Of a stretch of 64,000 nt of DNA, positions 49,059 through 60,586 are shown in pieces. Source of the DNA: Rhabditophanes sp. KR3021 (Eukaryota; Nematoda; Chromadorea; Rhabditida; Alloionematidae); assembly GCA_963281155.1 (NCBI GenBank), contig CAUJLY010000006.1, forward strand, positions 2,170,001 to 2,234,000. The letters run 5' to 3'. Below the pieces are notes generated by a model that ran no database searches, had not been told where the DNA came from, and was given only the letters and a program-made list of their open reading frames with translations. A program made the position numbers and the translations under genes. Each line of letters begins with the position of its first letter. The stretch's first letter is position 1.

Positions 49059-52000
49059 ACCGCTTATATTTTGAAAAAATAGAGGATTGAAAAATTGGAA
49101 TAAACGCAATCTTCAAAAGCATATGCAAGTCAGATTAGCATTAACTGAAAATAAACAAACAACACATTAATAAAAATGGTTACAAGTTATGAGAAGTCAC
49201 GTTTCTTTAGATAATGTAACAAAGATAAATATCATACAAACATTGTAAATCACAATACCATTACTAATGGTGAGTTCATGTTTTATCGATACTTTTTTGC
49301 ATCCTAAAAAGTAGAAGATGGTATAAACGTCGACGTACCATTGTTACCCAATTAATATTAATAAATAGTAGACACTCAAAAAATAAACAATTAGGTTCAG
49401 TCCATCCTTTTACAATAACAAAACAATTATATTAGTTTAAATAACTTTAAATTATTTAATTAAACAATGACACTACTTTTGCTGTTTTATCCTAATTATA
49501 GATTAAATTTGTTAAATTTAATTAGTTATCATAAACCAAAAGACAAGGAGAGGGGTTTTTGATTTTAGATGAAATTTGCAAAAAAATTAGTTTGCATTAG
49601 TTGTATTTTAGTAATACCCAGATCGAGAGTCTTTTTCTAACACTACATTTTTTTATATTAACCTTCAATCTAATAAAAAATAGATAACATTACTTAAAAA
49701 GAATTAACGAATGCTAAGACAATGGAATACATGTGTCTGTGACTATAAAAATGACTATGTCAATCGGTGGAATCAGCATAAGTTTAGGTTTAACTTTGCC
49801 GCGTGTCGGTATTAATAGGATAGGCACAAGAAGGTTTTGTGTTTTACAAAAGTGCGTAGTAGGACAGAAATCAATCACCGTCATCTTATTTTATTATAAT
49901 AAAAATGCCCCTCCGTTTAAAAGAGGACTTCTTATATACTCAACAGACCAAACACAATATAAATTGTTATGGCATCATCAAAAACAATGTACTATTTATT
50001 AGTATGATACGAAATCCATTACACTAATTTTATCTTCCTTATGTATTGCCAAAAAACAAAATATTTATTTTAAACTTGGATTGCAATCATCATCTAAAAA
50101 ATAACATAATACTCATTCAGATGATACCAATATAAAAATCCATTAAATCTTTGATATTTTTGATTTCATACCCATCTTCACTTACACTCAAATAACAAAC
50201 ATATAAAATTCAATATATACATTTTTTCACCTACAAAAAAAGGGTACCGAAAAGACTTTATAGACTGGTCACTTGACAAGTGATAAGAAACACGATTATT
50301 GCATTAATCAAAAATATTCTCACCCAACCATTTAAAAATACAGATACTACTATATATAAAATAAATACATACGACCAATTTACTACTTATCCCAATAATC
50401 TTTTTTGACGCTTTTTAAAAAGGAACACTAAATGGTGGTGAGATTGGAGGGGTGATGTCAGGGTTTACAAATAATATTAAAATACAATGAATAATATAAA
50501 TTAAATATAATTTACGAATCAAAAATGAATTTATAAATACAATCATTTCCACAGATTCATTTGATCTTCCTCAAGATAAAGCAACTAAGTGATGGTAACA
50601 TTTAGGCATATAAAAGGAGTAGGTCATTGAAATTAAATCTTACTTGTCGGCTATTCAATTACTTCATTTAGATGACACAGGAAATGTCCAAATTAGCATA
50701 CGTTAATGGGGAGACCTCTTCTCTCCAAATCGAGAGGCTAAAGTGTTGTGGTGGTGAAAGCGCAACAAAGGGAGAGTAATGTATTAAAGTATAAATAATC
50801 ATAAAGATATTTAAATTAGAAATCTTGCGCAAATGAGGGACGCAACTACATATTATCTATTCAAATCGTCAGTTCATCACCATACCACATCCCTTATTGC
50901 CTTCCACCACCAATCTCTTTTTAATGGATATAAATAGTAGAAAAAGTTTATACATTTTATAAATATTATTCATCGCCTCTGAATCTGATGGCTGCCAACA
51001 ATCATTCAACAAAAGGGCTGGTATTAATGAAGCGTATATTTGAGTAAACCTAACAACACAATATATTATAGACTATCACATTAAAATGATTCTCTTATGA
51101 ATAGATAGCAGCAAACGGTTAAATGACCTCAACTGATTGAGAAAAGATGGCTAGTCATGAAAAGAAGACAATGTAATATTGTGTTATTAGATTGACGCAT
51201 TAAACGACTACCTTTTTTTAACGAATTCAATTGGAGCACTTTTGCTATTCTTGATACTTACTGTTTGTGAGTTGGGTTCGAAATAGATGAATATGATATA
51301 TAAATGATGGTAGATATTTTTTATGACTAGTACTGTTATCAAATAGAAATGACAAAAGTAGCTGCAATAATACACAGATATTAATATATTTATCATATAC
51401 GCCCTCTCCTTCATTACTCAACCTGTATAGCCCAGACGAATCTAGATATATTTTACACAAAAAACGAGAACAAATGCTCAATTAGTTTATGCATTTATTT
51501 ATAGTAGTAGTTTAAAATAGTTAGGTACCAATGAGGGCAAAGATACTCCTTCATTTGTCCTTATCATTATCTCTTTCCTAAATATCCGATTAACTTTTGA
51601 CTATCTTATATGCAAAGACAAAAAGAAAATGAGCGCCACTGATTATTAAGAATGTTCAGGGCAAAAGTATGTGTATTGTCAACTGGTGTGTGTACATTTA
51701 TTATAAAACAAAAGGTCCCTGTGACCCATTGAAACAAAAAAGTGTTGTATATACTATTTTATCTTCTAATTATTATCAATACTGATATATGTAATCAGTG
51801 TTTAGGCAATATTTATATCAAAAATTAATAGTCTATCTGACACCAACCACCTCGGTGGATAATTGGCAAAAAGAGTAAGGTTTCCTATTTTTAGTGTGAT
51901 TTGTTATTCATTGGAGACTATACATACTAATGCAATCTTTAATTCCACAACTATTAAAAGAATGTCCAAAAATTAAGCAAATGTGGGGCTGATTAGGGTG

Positions 52001-54707
52001 GCTTTATCTAAAATCATTTATAAATGACTTTTCGAATCAGCTGTCAAAAAGGTAGGAAAAGGCTTGAAGAGACCTCTTGAGCCAACTGTGAACAAGCCAT
52101 TGTGATGCTTTACGGAGGTCATCTCTCTATATAAAATAGCCCTCAAATTCATTTAATAGAAAGAAATCGACAAATGGTACGTGTTGTATTGTCGTTTGAT
52201 TAGATAACAATCTTCAAAATCATCCAAAATACACAATAAATTTCTAAATCATATACAAAAATAATAGCAGTATTGACGTTGTGTGGGTATTACTTCAAAA
52301 AAGAGGTATCGGACAATATCATTGAGTCTTAATGAATTATATTAAGCAATAATATTAAATGGTACATAACAAAACAGAATATTAACTTTTATGTATATAT
52401 TTTTACCCAGATAAAGTGTATCGATACCAACCAATTTGACTGATTAGCCTCGTTATGTTGAAATACAAAAGTTGATCAAAAAATACGTTAAAAATATTTT
52501 TAATCTACTAAAAATAGATACACTTTCGTTTTGAAAGAATTGATATTAATATAGAAAATAATAGTTTAAAAACAGGAATTTACTTTGATTACAAAAGACA
52601 CCCCGAGTAAAAGCAAATAAGTTTTGCTACAAATGCAATTGCTTATCTTTTGGTTGTGACTCAAAAATATGTGACACAAACCCTAACAATTTGTTTAATC
52701 GTTCGGTGGTGTATTTGGGTTTTGGTATTAAAAATTAAATGTATATAATGAAGTAATCTTTTTTAGATAATAAGTCGAACAATTTTTATGACACGTTTTT
52801 GCTGAATTAACTAAAAAATTTAGGTGATAAATTATTGTACTCTCTTTACTCTGATTTACCTCGACTGATTAAGACAGTACATTTATTATAAAGCCAAACT
52901 TCACGATCATCAAAAAGAGCAGAGTACATTACTGATATGTACATAATCTATCGGCATAATTCATGTAAATATATAAACAGATACATATATGCTTCAATTT
53001 ATCTTTATATCCCTAGAGACAACATTGTTAGGCAATCAACTATATTTTGCTGCCCACTACTTCCCAATTCAAAAAGTAGTGTCCTTTGTAGAGAATTAAA
53101 TTGATACAAACTAAACTACATATCTACTAACAAGATATTTATGGCTGTCATAATTTACTTGATTTACCATTAGCTCAATTTGTGATATAATAATTTGAAT
53201 GATTGAAAAATGTAATTTTTCCCCACACTGCTGATTGCACTTTTATTTCTAGAGAGTATAAATAAATAATTGATGAGGCATGCTTAAGTTGGAAGTTTTT
53301 TTTCTAAATATTAATAACTCATAATCTTATTATTGCTAAATCGCCCTCAAATAAAGTATAAGAAAAAGAGGTTACGGTTGTGAATATAAATATGTGATAA
53401 GATTCGATTATGTAAAATTAGTTGGAATTAAGTTTTAACAATTTAGTGGAAAAGAAGACTAGTTTTGGTAAGGCACAAAAAATAATAAAAGTTAGAATAT
53501 AAATGGAGGATGATGAGGGAATTGTATTTGTAAATCCTAAACAAAACCATTTCATTATACGGTAAAAGCTTCTTTTCTGAAAAGAGCAAAAGACTAAATG
53601 GGCAATAATTAAATAAGAGTTTAATAGGGGTAATGATGGAGACATGCAATAAGATTGCTCAATAATTTTTTGTTTAGCCTACCAAAATAGTTTTGACTTG
53701 ATTTAGGGGCAAGCTGCAAATGAGTGGATTAAATGTCAGCAGAGACATATGTCTTTATACATTGTAAATTGGGTGATGCAACAGTCATCATAAAAAAGAA
53801 ATTTAAAAGAGAGTGTCCTGAAGCACACACAAGTTAACTAATTTTATACAGTCTCCACCATTCATCCTTAACCATCTTCCCACAGACTTTTGTTTCTCCT
53901 TTCAGTCATAACCTAACAAAAAATCTTTCGCTTTTTTATACATTTTCGTTTGATGGGCATGATACACGCAAACAACATACTAATAATCCGACTAGATTTT
54001 TACCCCCAGTATATCCTTCCTGTTAGGCTATTTTTTAAACAAAAGCCACAAATCCAGAGCCCAACTTTTATATCAAAATAAGAAATTATTCTTATACAAT
54101 CAAATAGGAAAATAAAGTTTGAAGGGAGTGATATAAATGAATGTGAATAATAAAAAAATAATTGTAATCTTTGTGGTTATCAACAAGTATACACAAAGCC
54201 ACCTATTTCAAAAGAGTTCATTAAATTTCCCAAAACAAGTCACTTTTTCCTCATAAATGTCTAAGTACCGCTTATATTGACTTATAAATTAATAAAAAGT
54301 CTCGTTATATAAGACATACACCTACTTTGAATAGACCACAAAATAACCCAGCCTAAAGTAATATGATTAAGGTTAATGTATGAGTATGTGATTTTATATA
54401 TACATAACTTTATATTCATCGAATGTAGGTGTTAATTTCTGTGTAAATATAATATAATGCAAAATGTATCGCACAAAAAGTTTATTTTCAAAATGGTGTT
54501 GGGAATTGTAGAGGGAGATCACTTATGGTAAATGGGTATTAGATTTAGGTTTATAAGAGTAGATATCAAAAGTTTTATGATGAATACATTTGACGACCAT
54601 TGAATGGAGATTTAGAGGGTTGGTTTGGTGGAAGCAGTTTAATTTCAACATCATTTTACTTCTTTCTATTGTCGGTAGGAAAAGTTTAGCGGATTTGGGT
54701 GATTTGT
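49059..54707. other. 5.6-kb gene-poor interval upstream of plexin
   Basis: No defensible gene. Open frames at 49733-50002, 51208-51481 and 53418-53649 lack domains, splice signals and start context. The plus strand is G-rich relative to C over much of the region (for example 50430-50460, 51980-52005, 54500-54545), so the strand that is sense for plexin is pyrimidine-rich. The interval presumably contains plexin promoter and enhancers. Confidence 0.4.
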
Positions 54708-57700
54708 TTACTTGAGTCTATTCAAGAGATCGTTGTATTCTTTTGACTGAAGAAAACGGACGTAAGGATCATTCTTTAAGACTTGTTCGACGTGCTTAAT
54801 GGCGTCATCGAACAAATTGACATCAACTTCTTTCTGTTGGATACGTTTTTCCATTGTTTGGCGGAGTCCAAACGGAAGGAAGACCTCATTGGTGGTTCCC
54901 TCGCGCAGGAAGGTTTGCTGGATGTTACGACCGAGGTTGAGCATAGCAACGCTCTTGGACTTGGCAGCCCTAAACTCAACGACAGCTTCCCAAAACCGCA
55001 AGTTCTCTTCGGCATGGATTGATTGGAGGAAATTGCGGAAGTAAAATCGACCCACTTGGTTGCCAAGCAAAGCTTCAAAGGAACTTCCCCATTTCTTGGC
55101 ATAGGCTTTTGGCAAGAGTTCTTCCAAGAAGTTGATGTAAAGAACGGATCTCCGGAAACGAGGAAACTGGTCGTTTTCAAGAAGTTTGGTGACTTCTTTT
55201 TCAGCAGCATCAAAGCAGCCAACTTGGGGATCCCCTTCGAGGAGTCCTTTTTTTATCTTCTGAAGGGCAGGGCTGCTGACATTAACGGAAAGGGTGCAGC
55301 GCTTCAACAAATCGTTCATCAAATCCATCTTCTCTCCCTTATCAGTAAGCTTACGAAGTCTCTTGATGTCATCAACAAAAGTCAAGTTTTCATCAGCCAA
55401 GCACTCATAAAGAAAACACTGGAAGACTTGCCTTCCAATAGAATCATTCAAAAGCTCATGGATAGTTCCACTAACCCAAGAAGCAGCTCTAGGATACTCA
55501 ATATCCGTAGTTTCCGGCATCTTTGGCGCTTTTCGCTCCACACGATTGGCGATATCAAACATGTTCATGTCCTAGAATGCAAAAAAGGTGAATAAATGCA
55601 CGCTCCAAAATGAAATTAAATAAGTGAGTGGCAAGAGGTGGTAGCATTTTAATGAAATGGTAAACCTTTCTCCTTCTAATGTCTATATGTGGTTAAATTT
55701 AATAATTATTTCCCAGAGCAAAAAAACATCAAACAAGTGTATTAATTGGGTGACGTGTCTCTTTGAATATAAACAAATTTTGAGGCACGAAGCTAATTAC
55801 ATAAATGTGAAAAGTATCAATTAATGGATATAGAACTTTCTCAGAAAAATATTTTTCTTTTCACATAAAAGTTACCATTGTTGGTTGGAGTGGAGGTTTG
55901 GAGAAAATGTCGAGGTTGTTGTTTTGATTCAATTCGTTTTCAAAAGGAGAAGTTGCGGCGAACGAATTTGGTGCAGGAGCTAATTGTTTAGGTTCTTCTT
56001 TGGATGTAATGCTAACTTTGGATTCGATGTCACGTGAAATTTGGTCTGGCGAAGGTTCACGGGAAAAGGTTTTTTTCCGTGGTGACTCTAGTACAGCTTT
56101 TTTTGGTGGAACAGATGAAACGCGTGGTCCAGCTGATTCGTTTCTATAAAGTATGAATGTTAATAACAAATAATAATGAAAACAGCCTCTAGAAAACATT
56201 ATTTGTTTGGTATACTTATTTATCCCTTATGACAGGATAGATGCGAGGAAGGCTAAGCTTTGGTTTATTAACTATTATCGGACTGTTCTCACACAACTTT
56301 GCGTGCAGGTAGGACAAATTAATCTGATATGTGATAGAAGTGTAAAACTAACAAAATTATCACTCAGAGTTATCATGACAACGATGGTTTGCTTAAAACA
56401 AAATACTTTTGCCGGTAATGTGTTTACCTCGTCTAACGGGTATATTAACGAATGCTAATTTCATACTCGAAATACATATTTTATACCTAAAGCACAGCAA
56501 AAGAAACGAAGAGGAACAGTTTTTCCTTTTAAAAATATTCCAATCTGCGGTAATGTAAAGAGTGCATTTGGTTTAAACATATCTCTTTGTTTAGATACTT
56601 ATCTCAGCCGCATTAAACTTAAATATATAAAAAACGTCAGGATGTATTTATTTTATTTAATTATATGTAGAGCACCTCCAATGAATTAAAAAATAATCAT
56701 ACCTTTTCATCTCACATTCTTTCGCATATTGTCGCCACATTATATCCCGAAATACTGTAATGGATTAGCTATGATTAAATAAGTAGTATTCTATAAGTGA
56801 TAATAATACGAAGTTTGTAAAAATAGATTATTTAAGATTTATATTTGAATTTGAAGTGGCACCCTATATTCGTCTACGTCAGGATTGCATGTCTTAAGAT
56901 TTTTACCTTAACAAATAATAAATAATTGAATTTGAGTAGTGAGTGGCTAAATAAAGGGGCTGCCATTCGTCAACCCTTGAAACAATCAAAGGTAGTATGT
57001 AATTTTTCCAATTTTAATGGCAAAACCTTTACAATGAAATTTAAAATAAATCATTTTATGAAATGGAGTGATGAAAGTACATTTTTTGATAATCATACAA
57101 CATTTACAATTTAATATTTTAAAATTAAGGGCATACAATTATTTTTTGAACTCTTACAGATTTTTGTGATAATTGTACCCTATTCAATACCACACATGAA
57201 AGGGCATCTCAAAGGTGTGGTACAACAAAAAGGAATTAAATTATGGGTGTAAAAGAAAAAATTCTTTCAGAAATTACACACCACATTATGTTTTTAATTC
57301 AATATTGCCTTTCATATTAATCTTTAAAATATTTCCGGAAAGCTTTCTTTCAAAGGCTGCTATTCAAAATATTAGAATGTGCATAATATTGCTTGCTTAC
57401 CAAAATCAAAGATGTATCTTCAAAAAAAGCAGAACCTCGCTACTTCTCAATCATAACAACAAGTAATTTCCTCAATTAGAAATTATTAAATATAAAAATA
57501 TCGCCTTTTTGTGAAAAGCAATTAATTGGGGCAACACAGTTAATTCAAATTATTCGACGCATTTTTTAATTTAGAATGTTTTGTCTTTTTCAAAAAAACA
57601 GATGAAAAAATAGGCTCCTTATTGAGACCACATATTTAAAAGAAAGGGACCTAGAAGAGATGTCAATAACGATTTTAAAGTCATGCAGTAATAAGAATTT

Positions 57701-58023
57701 CCAGGTGAAACATAGTAACCTAATTCTGCCATCATAGGTAAAGCAGGGGTTTTACAATCATTTATATTACGCCATAGCATTTTGTTTGTGGCATATTATT
57801 ACCTTCTGTCTCAATTTTTCAAATAAGTTTTGTGAGTTATGGGACATATTTTGAATAATATGTTTATGGTACCTCAGATTGCTTCTTAATTTTTGAAAAA
57901 GTATCTGGGAAACTTACACATTTTTTATTTTCTTCGAAGTTCTGAATCTGATAAAGGTGCCTTTGGCTCGTGCTGTTGAATACATCGTTAGTGCTGTTTT
58001 AGAAGGGGTCTCGTGCCTTTGTT
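54708..58023 (-). CDS. Protein with two tandem RGS domains (5' end unresolved)
   Basis: RGS domains speed GTP hydrolysis by G-alpha subunits and so shorten GPCR signals. Known exons in reading order: 58023-57918, 56143-55876, 55571-54708; phases agree, and the first begins in phase 1, so at least one upstream exon is missing. The first two exons encode a Ser/Pro/Lys-rich, probably disordered region (ESPRKKTFSREPSPDQIS). RGS domain 1 runs from ASWVSGTIHELLNDSIG to about LLENDQFPRF. RGS domain 2 runs from KWGSSFEALLGNQVGR through AEENLRFWEAVVEFR to NDPYVRFLQSKEYNDLL. The EENLxFW motif marks domain 2 as canonical, while domain 1 (ADENLTFVDDI) is diverged. Two RGS domains in one protein recall C. 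elegans RGS-3. A 1.8-kb intron separates the first two exons. Confidence 0.85.
56144..57917 (-). other. Large intron of the tandem-RGS gene
   Basis: About 1.8 kb between RGS-gene exons, unusually long for this window. A plus-strand open frame at 56207-56458 and several short frames were examined and show no domain. An alternative promoter or alternative exons may lie here, but none could be phased convincingly. Confidence 0.35.
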
Positions 58024-58921
58024 CTGAAATTTTTAATAAAACAGAATAAACATTTGCCAATAAACGAAATGAAGATGAATGTGGGTAATTAGACTTAGAA
58101 TCTATTATAAAGCCGTTAAAAAACACCGACAGCAAAAAAGTAGTTTTTGTTTTCCAAAATTTTTAAATAATGCCAACGCACTAATAACAATGCCGGTAAA
58201 TTATGCTTTATCAAGAATATCCTTCTACTATCTGACTTTTGCATCTTACAATTTTGTGCCTTCACCAGCCATATAATTAAATTTCATAAAAATGAAGGAT
58301 TATTTTTTCATTTACTAATTACCGGGGTAGCGCTAATCACACGCACACAATTATCTTTTCTTTTTATTTTGGAATCAAAATTGCGTGAAAATAAATAACA
58401 TTCAAATGTTTACAATTAGTAATTAACTCATTTTTTATTTAAAATCAAATTTGCTTATTAATTACTTAAATTATTCCACCTCAATTAATTGAATTGATCA
58501 ATTAACATGGTATTAATGTTTTGAATGCTCGAAATTATGTCTAATTATATAGTCTGAGCATTTGAGGGTAATGTTACATCCTTTCATAGTGTAAGTTGAG
58601 ATTATGTTGTGATTTTAGTATATACAACACCAAATTTATCATATAACAAGTATGAGATGGATGTATGCAGATGTATGTAGTATAATGATGAATTACTTAC
58701 GACTCGAACAAGTAACATAGTGATATTTGATGAGTAAGATTTATATTAATTAACAGTGTCTTTAGTCTTTATTTAAAACCTGATAAATAGGTATTTTATG
58801 ATATAATATGGGTAAAACTTATCTTTGCCAAGTTATAAGTGAGATAAAATCAGAGTAAAAATAAACATGGGCAAAATGTCATAAAATGTACATATAGTTA
58901 TCAAAAATATTAAGCTTATAT
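58024..58921. other. Spacer that should contain the 5' end of the RGS gene
   Basis: A possible donor (TCGAGTC|GTAAGT, minus strand, near 58696-58701) follows a short open piece (LIKYHYVTCSS). It could join the first known RGS exon in phase but has no in-frame ATG upstream. Otherwise AT-rich DNA with nothing recognised. Confidence 0.25.
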
Positions 58922-59560
58922 TTATAAAATGCATTGATTGAGACAGACTCGTTGTGAAGCTGGTCTGCCCGGATGTTTACTGATGGCTCCAGTAGCATCG
59001 TAAATTCTTCCTGGTACAGTCACAAAGTTCCAGTTTCCGCATCCGGATAAGTTCAAATCCATAGTTGTGTCGCTTGTTATGACAGGTCGCCAAAATCGGA
59101 CTCGTAATACGCCGTTGACGATGGATTGCTGAGTGACGATGATATCCTGCTGAGCATCTGAGAATGGTCTTTGATAGCCCTGGACAAACTCATCCGTCAC
59201 AACAACATTCGAATTCATAATCCTTATGACAATCACATCAAGTCCGGAATTCTAAAAAATACTTTCACGCCAAGGAAACTATAATCTTACCATTGAATTT
59301 CCAAATCCAATACCTAGCCATCCATTTCCACTATAAGGAAACCCAATGTAGGTAAGAAGAAACTGAATCTTATTCTGTCCATCAACTCCCCATTCAAGTC
59401 TGTAATTTGGGGCATTCGAATAAGAGCAAGCACTCCCAACAATGCCTAAATTAAAACAAAAAATTACAATAAAAAATGAAGCACAAATTATCTTACATTG
59501 CCAACATATACTTGTAACTGCCAAGGCAAATAAAAAATTGTTTGAAATCATTTGTATCAA
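58922..59560 (-). CDS. Secreted DOMON-domain protein
   Basis: Exons 59560-59497, 59445-59291 and 59251-58922 join in phase to give 182 aa. The hydrophobic N-terminus (MISNNFLFALAVTSICWQC) is a probable signal peptide. The rest is a single DOMON domain: RLEWGVDGQNKIQFLL, GNGWLGIGFGNSM, LDVIVIRI, QQDIIV-type block (DAQQDIIVTQQS), and RVRFWRPVITSDTTMDLNLSG. The fold is that of the dopamine beta-monooxygenase N-terminal region, which binds haem or sugar in various proteins. Single-domain secreted forms with this sequence pattern and C-terminal cysteines (CLNQCIL) are common in nematodes; their role is not established. Two in-frame ATGs (59560 and 59551) are possible starts. Confidence 0.88.
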
Positions 59561-60586
59561 AAGAAACTAATGCACTTTCAAATAATGAAACAAACTTTTT
59601 AACTATTTATAGGGAAAAAGTGTTTTACAAATTAGCTGGTTGTCTATTATTTTTTTGGTTCATTTAAAAACTTAATACATTGTGGGTAGATAGTTATATT
59701 GAGGTGTGTACTTATTCTATAAAAATATGTCATTAATCAGAAGGTTTTTTGGTGGATAAAAATATTTTAAGCACAGATTGGTAACTTTAATAGGAGGCAC
59801 CTTCAATTTGAAAGTGAAATGATATTATTAAACTTTTTTGTGGTAATTTTTTGATTTGTTCAGAATGCTCTGTTGGGGAGATAGAAGTCACATTTACGGG
59901 TTTAGAGCAAGGCATTTTATACAAATAATTTCGACTCTTTTAACCTTTATGTTTGTCTTTAAATAGAGAAGTATAATTTATGGCTAAAAGTAAAACCATT
60001 ATAGAAGCAAGCCAACATATTATTAGTCACTTAAAGCAGCAATCTTCACTTAGTCTCTAAAGAAACCGATTGATGTCGAAACTGGTTTGAAAAAAGTTAC
60101 TTTTTACAAGTGGATAAAACCACCTACTCTTCCTTTTATTATGGCACTCTTTGTTACGACAACTAAATTAAACTTTTTAGTTAGTTAAAAAAATACCAAG
60201 TGCATTTGATCATCAAACGTATTTTGTGAAATTCTTGATTTACCATCATTCAACAGGAATAGATAAATTACACTAATTTAAACTAACACTAACTTAAATT
60301 AATTTGAACTAACATTAACTTAAATATTTCTTTAGCGAAATTAAAATAATAGTACAGAATTTGATAAAAAGTGGCCTTCGACCCAAATACTATTAACTTT
60401 AAATTAATTACATTTAAAACCAGTTCCTGGAACAATTATTACATTATGGTTGAAATGACATTTTATTAATTTAGGGAATAATACTATTATCACATAGCCA
60501 ACCAATTTTGAAACAATTAGAAGCAATCTTTTTATGAGTATTTGAAAGTGGTAGTTTTAGAAAGCGAACCAACTGATTTATTATTA
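59561..60586. other. Spacer between perlecan and the DOMON gene
   Basis: About 1 kb of AT-rich DNA. It contains a short imperfect direct repeat (see 60281-60325). No coding or RNA signal was recognised. Confidence 0.4.
60281..60325. repeat. Imperfect direct repeat, unit about 26 bp
   Basis: aactaacactaacttaaatt plus aatttg (60281-60306) is followed directly by aactaacattaacttaaat (60307-60325), identical apart from one substitution over the shared 19 bases. Only two units are seen. Confidence 0.6.

Noticed and set aside
49733..50002. 89-codon open frame as a gene
   Set aside because: No domain or signal peptide, and its codon composition is like the surrounding non-coding DNA.
53418..53649. 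Minus-strand hydrophobic open frames
   Set aside because: They follow from the pyrimidine-rich strand, which encodes Ser/Leu/Phe runs by chance.
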